A stretch of 22,407 nucleotides of DNA from Candidatus Methylomirabilota bacterium (GTDB lineage: Bacteria > Methylomirabilota > Methylomirabilia > Methylomirabilales > CSP1-5), in contig JAHFDE010000013.1 of the NCBI GenBank assembly GCA_023249165.1, forward strand, positions 1-22,407, in the 5' to 3' direction. Below are positions 14,882 to 20,812 of this stretch, in pieces. Both the position numbers and the translations under genes were made by a program. Every line of letters begins with the position of its first letter. Within the stretch, counting starts at the first letter, position 1. The notes below the pieces were generated by a model that saw only the letters and a program-made list of their open reading frames with translations, ran no database searches and was not told the DNA's origin.

Positions 14882-14947
14882 TAGTGGTTGGTGGTTAGTA
14901 GCTGGTGACCAGTGGTGAGGGGCGGACTGCTGACGGCTGATGGCTGA
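14882..14947. repeat. Heptamer repeat array C (two unit families)
   Basis: Period-7 units TAGTGGT, TGGTGGT, TAGTAGC, TGGTGAC, CAGTGGT (14882-14916) are followed by CTGCTGA, CGGCTGA, TGGCTGA (14927-14947). The period matches arrays A and B but the unit sequences differ. Confidence 0.7.
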
Positions 14948-14957
14948 CAGCTTTTCC

Positions 14958-15256
14958 TCAGAGCTGCGACCAGGCCTCGAGCAGCGTCCGCTTGGATCCC
15001 GCGATGACCATTTCGGAAGACTCGCCGGGTAAGGGTTTCACCTCGAAGGCGACGATGGGTCGCTTTCCCTCGCCGAGATAACCGATCTGGAAGAGCTCTC
15101 GCACAAAGTCCACCACCTGCGGAACATCATTCTCGCTCCCCTCAAGGCCGAACCGCGGGTGATGATCACCGTAGGCGGTTACCGGAGAACTATGCCGCGG
15201 ACCCCAACGACACAGTCCAGGCCCATTGCCTGACCGTCCACATTGCCCGCGCACTG
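14958..15256 (-). pseudogene. C-terminal remnant of a TIM-barrel isomerase/epimerase-like gene, frameshifted
   Basis: The minus-strand frame ending at 14958 reads SSPVTAYGDHHPRFGLEG, then a helix with VVDFVRELFQIGYLG, then IVAFEVKPLPGESSE and IAGSKRTLLEAWSQL before the stop. The pattern resembles the last strands of xylose-isomerase-like TIM barrels, which I judge from style rather than a firm family match. Directly upstream the coherent reading moves to another frame (AGNVDGQAMGLDC), which suggests a one-base shift near 15205-15212. That frame closes at a TAG at 15259-15257. No start or ribosome site is visible and the N-terminal two thirds of such a protein are missing. The rest of 14829-15310 holds repeat array C and nothing else I can support. 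Confidence 0.55.
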
Positions 15257-15310
15257 CTATGAGATTGCCGGCCAAGGAGGTATGGTGAAGGTGAGGATGA
15301 TCCAGCGAAC

Positions 15311-16213
15311 TTATTGGAGCCCCTGCAGGATGTCCTGGGCCCGCCGCGCATCACCGGAGTTGGGGAACTTGGCCTTAAGCTCTTGGAGCACGCGTTTCCC
15401 CTGAGCTCTCTCGTTCAGCTCCAGGTAGGCATTGCCCTGCTTCAGCATCGCGGCGGGAACCTTGGCGCTGTCGGGATACTCCTTGATCAGCTTGTCAAAC
15501 TCCCGGATCGCCTCTCGGTATTTCCGTTGGCTGTAGTAGGATTCGCCAAGCCAGTACTGGGAATTGGGGACCAGGCTGGTCTTGGGATAGAAGGTCAGAT
15601 AGCTCTTGAAGCCGCTGATGGCCAAATCGTAGTTGCCCTTGTGGTAGTCGTTCAACGCCTTCGTGTACACCTCCTCCGGTGAAGGGAGGGATCCCTGCAT
15701 CACCGGCTTGTCCGGAACGGTCGCGCCCGGGGCCTGCGGCAGCGCAGAGGCTCCACCCTGCGGAGGCAGGGGCTGGCCAGTCGAGGGACCAGGCTGCGCC
15801 GCCCCAGGCGATGCGGCTTGGGGTGCAACACCCGGGAGCGGAGCAGGGAGCTGACCTGTCGCAGAGGTCCCGCCGGGTCTCACCGCCTCCCCCGAGAGGC
15901 GGGCCACTTTCACCTCGGTCGCATCCAGTCGCTTGCTGAGCTCCGACAGCCGGTAGTTGGCCTCTTCCAACTGACCCTGGACCATCCGGGTCTCGACCGC
16001 CAGCTCCTCCATGCGGGCCACGAGATCGGTCGACCGGGACCCTCCATCAGCCCCCGCCCGTTTCGCCATGGCGTTGACGTCCCCGCGGAGGTTTCGGACG
16101 TCCTGCTGAAGGGCCTGGAACTCTTCCGTTTTCACCATGCAGGCACTGCTCAGCAGGGCAGTGCCGACGAGGAGGAGCCAGACGAAATACCTCACCATCA
16201 TCATCTCCCTCAT
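15311..16213 (-). CDS. cpoB: Cell-division coordinator CpoB (YbgF), Tol-Pal associated lipoprotein
   Basis: Periplasmic Tol-Pal partner that links peptidoglycan synthesis with outer-membrane constriction in known systems. It is 300 residues from ATG 16213, with signal sequence VRYFVWLLLVGTALLSSAC and lipobox cysteine Cys25, so here it is a lipoprotein. A coiled-coil (about 28-115) gives the trimerisation stalk. A Pro/Gly/Gln-rich linker follows, then TPR repeats (about 180-298: YTKALNDYHKGNYDLAISGF, YWLGESYYSQRKYREAIREF, AMLKQGNAYLELNERAQGKR). The ATG at 16198 is an alternative start, because AGGGAG lies 6 nt before it; the signal peptide is intact either way. It is the last gene of the tol operon, 89 nt after pal. 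Confidence 0.92.
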   Translation of the reverse strand: MREMMMVRYFVWLLLVGTALLSSACMVKTEEFQALQQDVRNLRGDVNAMAKRAGADGGSRSTDLVARMEELAVETRMVQGQLEEANYRLSELSKRLDATEVKVARLSGEAVRPGGTSATGQLPAPLPGVAPQAASPGAAQPGPSTGQPLPPQGGASALPQAPGATVPDKPVMQGSLPSPEEVYTKALNDYHKGNYDLAISGFKSYLTFYPKTSLVPNSQYWLGESYYSQRKYREAIREFDKLIKEYPDSAKVPAAMLKQGNAYLELNERAQGKRVLQELKAKFPNSGDARRAQDILQGLQ

Positions 16214-16302
16214 GAGATCACCCGGATTGCGGGTGTGTTTCCCTTGCGCGGAGGAGGGAGCGGCATGCGCCCCCTCCTTCCGATTGTCTTCCGCTGCCTC
16301 GG

Positions 16303-16860
16303 CTACTTCTGTATAACGAAGTGGCCCCGGCGGTTCCATTTCCAGGCGGATTCGTCGTGGCCAAGGACAAAGGGCCGCTCCTCGCCGTAGCTGATCGTCG
16401 AGATCCGCTTGGCATCGATCCCCCCGGCCACCAGGTAGTCCCGGACCGCCCTGGCCCGGCGTTCGCCCAGCGCCAGGTTGTACTCGTTGGTCCCGCGCTC
16501 ATCGGCATGGCCCTCGACCATGGTGCGCGCGGCCGGGTTGCCCTTGAGCCACTGTATGTTGTCGTTCAGGCTCTTCCTGGCATCGTCCCGGAGGACGGCC
16601 TTGTCGAAATCGAAAAAGACATCCTTCAGCGGGCCCTCCCCCGTTGGCCTCGCCTCGGGCTGGACAGGAGCCTCTGTAATCGGCCTCGCCGGGGCGACCT
16701 GCTCCGCGCCCGGACCCCCCGCGGCCCCTGGGCCACCTGCTCCCACCTCCGGCTTCTTGGGACAGCCGGTTAACAGCAGGGCCGCGCCCACGACAAGAAT
16801 CGGACCCCAAAACCTCCCTCCTGACCACCGTTGTTCTCTCGCCTCTCTCCCTCTAACCAT
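16303..16860 (-). CDS. pal: Peptidoglycan-associated lipoprotein Pal
   Basis: Outer-membrane lipoprotein of 185 residues. Its signal is ILVVGAALLLTGC with acylated Cys33, followed by a Gly/Ala/Pro-rich tether (about 34-75) and an OmpA-like peptidoglycan-binding domain. The motifs VFFDFDKAVLRDDAR, the diaminopimelate-binding VEGHADERGTNEYNLALGERRA and ISYGEERP are all present. It anchors the outer membrane to the wall and is displaced by TolB. ATG 16860 is preferred over 16887 because AAGGAGGAGAGG lies directly in front with proper spacing. It follows tolB by 51 nt in the order tolB-pal-cpoB. Confidence 0.95.
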   Translation of the reverse strand: MVRGREAREQRWSGGRFWGPILVVGAALLLTGCPKKPEVGAGGPGAAGGPGAEQVAPARPITEAPVQPEARPTGEGPLKDVFFDFDKAVLRDDARKSLNDNIQWLKGNPAARTMVEGHADERGTNEYNLALGERRARAVRDYLVAGGIDAKRISTISYGEERPFVLGHDESAWKWNRRGHFVIQK

Positions 16861-16911
16861 CCTCTCCTCCTTTCTGTGGTATGACACCTCCTCCCCGGCA
16901 TCCCGCGATCG

Positions 16912-18213
16912 TCAGGGTGACCAATCCGGGGCAAAGCTGTTGAAGCCGCTTCGCGTCAGGCGCTTCTGTCCCGATCCATCGGCGTGCATGACATGGATAT
17001 CTTTTTTCCCGCTTCGATTCGAGGTAAAGACCAGGTGCCGCCCGTCAGGAGACCACGCGGGGTCCTCGTTGACCCCGACGGTGGTGATCTGCTGCACCCC
17101 GGTTCCATTCGGATTCATGAGGTAGATCTGGAAGCCTCCACCTCCCCGGTTGGAGGCAAAGGCGATCTTGTCGCCTCGCGGCGACCAGCGGGCGGACGCA
17201 TTGTACTCCCCCTCAAAGGTCAGTCGCTGGAGATTCGTCCCCTCGAGATCCATCATATAGATCTGCGGAGAACCGCCCCGATCCGAGGTGAAGACGATCT
17301 GCCGCTCGTTGGGAGAGAAGGATGGAGAGACCGAAATCGCGAGGCCGTTCGTGAGGCGACGGAGCCCCCCGCCCGTCGGCCGCATCAGGTACAGATTCGT
17401 GCCCCCATCCTTGCTCAAGGACAGGGCGAGCCACTGGCCCGTTGGGGACCAGCCGGGGGAAATGTTGAGCCCAGGCAAGGCCGATACCTTGTCCCGCCGT
17501 CCCGTCTCGAGATTGAGGAGGTAGAGATCCGGATTCCCATCCCGGTAGGACGTATACGCGAGCAGCTTTGCGTCAGGCGAGAAGCGCGGTGAGAGGTTAA
17601 TGGATCGGTTCCCAGTGACGATTGTCGGGTTGTGGCCATCGTAGTCCATCAGGTAGAGTTCGGTCGCACCCTTCTCGGCGTTCGCGTAGGCGATCCGGGT
17701 CGAGGCAACCCCTCGCTCGCCGGTGAGCCGCAACACCACCTCGTCGGCCAGTCGGTGAACCATCGACCTGATGGCCGTCACCTCTCCAAAGTAACGCTTG
17801 CCGCCGAGAAAGACCCCGCGGCTCACGTTATAGACACGCCCCTCAAGGGTCAGGTCCTTCCCCTGCTGCGTGAGCTCCGCCACCACCATGGCCTGGACCT
17901 TCAGGTGATTCAAGGACGCGAGCACCTTCTCCTCTTCGCCCAGTCGGACCTCCCTGGCGTCGAACGGGAGAAAGCTGGGCGGCAGCACCTCGAAGACCGT
18001 GGAGAACTCCAGATCATCCACCAGGACCGACAGGGCCTGCGCCGCCAGATCCCCACCCCCCGACACGCCTGAGGGGCGCAACCCCACCACGGCGATGGGG
18101 ATGCGCTGAATCACCGTCCGCGTGACCGTGATGTCCACCTGGGCCGATGCGCCGACGGCCAGCGACCCACTGGACAAGAGCAAGAGCCAGATGATCCGCG
18201 CGAGCCTCGTCAT
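16912..18213 (-). CDS. tolB: Tol-Pal system periplasmic beta-propeller TolB
   Basis: Periplasmic protein of 433 residues. The signal peptide ARIIWLLLLSSGSLAVGASA is followed by an N-terminal D1 domain (about 30-150) and a six-bladed propeller with repeated NLSPRFSPDAKLLAYTSY-like blades, each with [S/P]xWSPxG and [L/I]xFxSxRxG motifs. ATG 18213 is used because GGGGAG sits 7 nt upstream and the signal peptide then begins at the start; the frame is open further back without meaning. The ribosome site lies in the end of tolA, and the start is only 4 nt from the tolA stop. Confidence 0.95.
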   Translation of the reverse strand: MTRLARIIWLLLLSSGSLAVGASAQVDITVTRTVIQRIPIAVVGLRPSGVSGGGDLAAQALSVLVDDLEFSTVFEVLPPSFLPFDAREVRLGEEEKVLASLNHLKVQAMVVAELTQQGKDLTLEGRVYNVSRGVFLGGKRYFGEVTAIRSMVHRLADEVVLRLTGERGVASTRIAYANAEKGATELYLMDYDGHNPTIVTGNRSINLSPRFSPDAKLLAYTSYRDGNPDLYLLNLETGRRDKVSALPGLNISPGWSPTGQWLALSLSKDGGTNLYLMRPTGGGLRRLTNGLAISVSPSFSPNERQIVFTSDRGGSPQIYMMDLEGTNLQRLTFEGEYNASARWSPRGDKIAFASNRGGGGFQIYLMNPNGTGVQQITTVGVNEDPAWSPDGRHLVFTSNRSGKKDIHVMHADGSGQKRLTRSGFNSFAPDWSP

Positions 18214-18217
18214 GCCG

Positions 18218-19030
18218 TTACTCCCCACGCATCTCAAAGTGGAACCGCACCAGCAGCCTCTCCTGCGCAAAGAGCGCAGGGAAAGGGGGAAGGGGAACCG
18301 CCTCCTGGACCGCCCGCAGGGCCGATTGATCCAAAAAGATACTCTTCGAAGGGGTCAAGACCTGGATATCGCGGACCAGGCCAGAGCGTACCACAGTGAA
18401 GCCAAGCGTCACCCGCTGTACCTGACGGGGCGCGAGGCCCGAGGGCGGCTCAACCCAGCGACTGCTCACCTTCTCCTGGATCAACGCCAGATAAATGCTC
18501 AAAGAGGGATCGGCGTTGTCCGCGGAGACGCTGCTCTCTGCGACAACCCCCCCGAGTCCACCTCCGCCCGGGCCGGCCGGCAGGGCTGCCTGAGCCGGGG
18601 CCTGGTAGACCTTCGCCGGCGAAGATGACACCCCGGACGACTGGGGCGCTTTCGGGGGCGTCGGTGCTACCTTCTGCTTCTTGTTCTTGGGCAGGGCCAG
18701 TGTGTCTGGCGAAGGCGTCGGGGCCTCAGGTTTCACTTCGGCGACCTTGGCCTTCGACGGCGGGGCCGCAGGCGTCGGAGCCTTCGGGGTCTCCACCTTC
18801 GGGGCCTCCACCTCCACAGCCGGCTTCCCCGCAGGTGACGACGGCACCCTTTGTGTCCCCGGAAGGCTCACCAACGTCACCTTGTACGCCACCGGGGCAT
18901 AAAACCGGTGCGCGTAGAGCGAAGGAGTAAGAAACACCCCGGCGAAAATCAGAAAGTGTAAGACCAGGGAGACGGCCAGATTGACCGTAAGCTCTCGTCG
19001 CCCCCCGTCCATCGTCCACGCGTTCCCCAC
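18218..19030 (-). CDS. tolA: TolA-like energy transducer with TonB-type C-terminal domain
   Basis: Inner-membrane-anchored transducer of 270 residues. One N-terminal membrane helix (LTVNLAVSLVLHFLIFAGVFL, with the Ser/His face typical of TonB/TolA) is followed by a long Pro/Ala/Lys-rich periplasmic arm (about 55-165). A TonB-family C-terminal domain of about 90 residues ends the protein, containing VTLGFTVVRSGLVRDIQVLTPS and ALRAVQEAVPLPPFP. Position between tolR and tolB makes it the operon's TolA, although the C-terminal domain is closer to the TonB type than to Escherichia TolA. GTG 19030 lies 3 nt after the tolR stop; ATG 19012 is an alternative that would remove six residues. Confidence 0.88.
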   Translation of the reverse strand: MGNAWTMDGGRRELTVNLAVSLVLHFLIFAGVFLTPSLYAHRFYAPVAYKVTLVSLPGTQRVPSSPAGKPAVEVEAPKVETPKAPTPAAPPSKAKVAEVKPEAPTPSPDTLALPKNKKQKVAPTPPKAPQSSGVSSSPAKVYQAPAQAALPAGPGGGGLGGVVAESSVSADNADPSLSIYLALIQEKVSSRWVEPPSGLAPRQVQRVTLGFTVVRSGLVRDIQVLTPSKSIFLDQSALRAVQEAVPLPPFPALFAQERLLVRFHFEMRGE

Positions 19031-19033
19031 CCC

Positions 19034-19468
19034 CTACTGCTCTCTCTCTTGAGGAGGCAGGGGCTCGGTCACCATACCCAGCCGGTCGATCCCGGCCTTC
19101 TTCACCACGTCCATCACCTGAACCACCACCCCATAGGGGACCTTCTCGTCAGCCCGCAGAAAGACGGACGCCCGCGGGTTCCGCTTCTGAAGACCGGTCA
19201 GCACCTTCTGGAGCCGGCCCAGGGTGATCTGCTGGTCATCTAGATAGATCATCTTGTCCTTGGTGACGGTCAGGATCAAGCGCTCTTCGGGCTGGACATT
19301 TCTGGTCTCGGTGCGCGGGACCTGGACGTCGATCCCTCGGATCATCATGGGGGCGGTGATCATAAAGATAATGAGGAGCACCAACACCACATCCACGAAG
19401 GGGGTGACGTTGATCTCGGACAGGGCGCCGCCCAGCCGTTGCTCCGATCCGGAAAGGTGCGCGCTCAT
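19034..19468 (-). CDS. tolR: ExbD/TolR-family proton channel subunit TolR
   Basis: Inner-membrane protein of 144 residues. A single transmembrane helix, INVTPFVDVVLVLLIIFMIT, carries the essential Asp of the proton path (Asp26 in FVDVVL). The periplasmic domain (about 50-140) includes LPPQE at the end. It assembles with TolQ to harvest the proton gradient for TolA. The ATG overlaps the tolQ stop (ATGA), so the two are coupled. Confidence 0.95.
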   Translation of the reverse strand: MSAHLSGSEQRLGGALSEINVTPFVDVVLVLLIIFMITAPMMIRGIDVQVPRTETRNVQPEERLILTVTKDKMIYLDDQQITLGRLQKVLTGLQKRNPRASVFLRADEKVPYGVVVQVMDVVKKAGIDRLGMVTEPLPPQEREQ

Positions 19469-20178
19469 CGTCCCCCCACGAGCCGTTCTGCCAGGCCCAT
19501 AAACTCCAGCGTAAAGAGATCCAGACGAGTCCCAATACCGCGGATGCGATTCACGAAATAGTTATACGCGATGACCGCAGGGATGGCCGCAGCCAATCCC
19601 GCGGCTGTGGCGATCAAGGCCTCGGCGATGCCCGGGGCGACAGCCCCCAGATTGGCGGACCCCGCCGCCCCGATCCCGACGAAGGCGTCGATGATGCCCC
19701 AGACCGTGCCAAACAGGCCGATAAAGGGGGTCACGCTGCCGGTCGTCGCCAGGAAGATGAGATGCCGCTCTATTTGGGACAGCTCCCTCAGACTGGCATG
19801 CCTGAGCGTTCGACCGATCCCCTCGAGGATCTCACCACTCCGCTCCGCCGGCGGCGTCGAGGGCATCCCAGCGGGACTGCCGCCGGGGTGCGGATTTACC
19901 CTTCCATGCTGACTGAGCTCCCGAAATCCTTCGCGAAAGAGCCCCACCACCGGAGATGCAGGGTACCGCTTGGCCTCCTCGTACATCGCACTGAGATTCT
20001 TGGACGTGCGAAAGAGGCGGAGAAAAGCGTCCGACTGCCGCTCTGCCTTTCGCAGGGTCCTCAGCTTTGCGAAGATGATGGCCCAGGAGGCGATGGAGAA
20101 AAAGAGGAGGAGAAGGAGGACCCCCTTGGCCACCAGCCCCGCTTGTAGGACGAGATCCAATACACTGATCCCACTCAT
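19465..20178 (-). CDS. tolQ: MotA/TolQ/ExbB-family proton channel subunit TolQ
   Basis: Inner-membrane protein of 237 residues with three membrane helices (about 15-35, 135-157 and 168-195). The family signature is FLATTGSVTPFIGLFGTVWGIIDAF followed by IAEALIATAAGLAAAIPAVIAYN. The extended cytoplasmic loop between helices 1 and 2 contains a short Pro/Gly-rich insert (NPHPGGSPAGMPSTPPAE). The start matches the expected TolQ N-terminus (GISVLDLVLQAGLVAKGVL). No ribosome-binding sequence precedes the ATG; the promoter lies so close that the mRNA may be leaderless. First gene of tolQRAB-pal-cpoB. Confidence 0.95.
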   Translation of the reverse strand: MSGISVLDLVLQAGLVAKGVLLLLLFFSIASWAIIFAKLRTLRKAERQSDAFLRLFRTSKNLSAMYEEAKRYPASPVVGLFREGFRELSQHGRVNPHPGGSPAGMPSTPPAERSGEILEGIGRTLRHASLRELSQIERHLIFLATTGSVTPFIGLFGTVWGIIDAFVGIGAAGSANLGAVAPGIAEALIATAAGLAAAIPAVIAYNYFVNRIRGIGTRLDLFTLEFMGLAERLVGGR

Positions 20179-20187
20179 AACGTGTCA

Positions 20188-20216
20188 TCTATAGCACGGT
20201 CCCCCACAGGCGTCAA
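20188..20216 (-). promoter_or_regulatory. Sigma-70-like promoter of the tol-pal operon
   Basis: TTGACG (20216-20211), a 17-nt spacer and TATAGA (20193-20188) on the minus strand. The predicted start is near 20181, only about three bases before the tolQ ATG at 20178. This implies little or no leader. Confidence 0.75.
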
Positions 20217-20379
20217 GGGATAGTGCCCATGTGTGCGTCGCTCCACCACCAGTTGGGAGACTGAGGGACCTCCTCCGGAAAGCACGAAGATCCTCGGCCA
20301 GACAGAAATGTGAGCTGCCCCCTTCGCGAGGGTGCTCAAAGGGATGTGAAGGGGCCCGTACCAGCCCCTCTGGCATGCG

Positions 20380-20547
20380 TCAAGCTGCTTTGTCCCGCTT
20401 ACGGCGGGGCAAGGGGGCGCCACGAGCGGATTTCTTATTTGGCCCGGTAAGAGAAGGCTCCCAGTGTGCCCGCTGCTTCAGGGCCGATCGGATAATCCGC
20501 AGCTCCCGGTCGCCGAAGCCCCCTTCGTTTCCGAAAACCTTGTGCAT
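20380..20547 (-). CDS. Small basic protein (55 residues) behind a sigma-54 promoter
   Basis: The open frame continues upstream to 20739, but ATG 20547 is clearly the start: GGGGAGG lies 7 nt before it, and a consensus sigma-54 promoter lies 47-62 nt upstream. The product starts MHKVFGNEGGFGDRELRIIR, continues SALKQRAHWEPSLTGPNK, and ends in a strongly basic tail RRKRDKAA. One amphipathic helix (about 12-28) is predicted by eye; there is no signal peptide or membrane helix. I do not recognise a family. A nucleic-acid-binding or protein-binding role would fit the charge but is a guess. AGGGGC/GCCCCT (20350-20369) after the stop is a possible weak terminator. Confidence 0.65.
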   Translation of the reverse strand: MHKVFGNEGGFGDRELRIIRSALKQRAHWEPSLTGPNKKSARGAPLPRRKRDKAA

Positions 20548-20593
20548 GTATCCGCCTCCCCCCGAAAGAAACCCCCTGACAGGGGGGCGAAAA

Positions 20594-20609
20594 AGCAACA
20601 ATCGTGCCA
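20594..20609 (-). promoter_or_regulatory. Sigma-54 (-24/-12) promoter of the 55-residue gene
   Basis: On the minus strand TGGCACGATTGTTGCT matches the full consensus TGGCACG-N4-TTGCW with GG-N10-GC spacing. The predicted start is about 20583, giving a leader of about 36 nt. Confidence 0.88.
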
Positions 20610-20656
20610 GGGCTAGCCCGAGAATCCCCCTCCACCACCACAATTGAACATCTTTT

Positions 20657-20678
20657 GTCACCAAGAGATCCCCGTGAC
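20657..20678. promoter_or_regulatory. Candidate enhancer-binding inverted repeat
   Basis: GTCAC (20657-20661), 12-nt gap, GTGAC (20674-20678). It is centred about 84 bases upstream of the predicted start of the 55-residue gene, which is where NtrC-type activators commonly bind. A related TGTCACC...GAGAT...CCCC string occurs at about 3063-3081 upstream of the other sigma-54 promoter. Confidence 0.4.
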
Positions 20679-20727
20679 CGCCCCGTCTCGGTACCCGCGT
20701 CCCGGGAATGAGGCGCCCTTCCCCGCG

Positions 20728-20756
20728 TTGACAACGCACGACCCCTTTGTTAACGT
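20728..20756 (+). promoter_or_regulatory. Sigma-70-like promoter of bshC
   Basis: TTGACA (20728-20733), a 17-nt spacer and TAACGT (20751-20756). The predicted start is near 20763, about 50 nt before the ATG. Confidence 0.6.
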
Positions 20757-20812
20757 CAGATGATATTGTTTCGGAGAGAGCAAGACTCTATACTGCGCCT
20801 GCGTTCGCCGGG

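Noticed and set aside
20231..20647. 138-codon plus-strand frame near the window's end
   Set aside because: Arg/Pro/Ser-rich shadow of the 55-residue gene and its leader, without a start signal.
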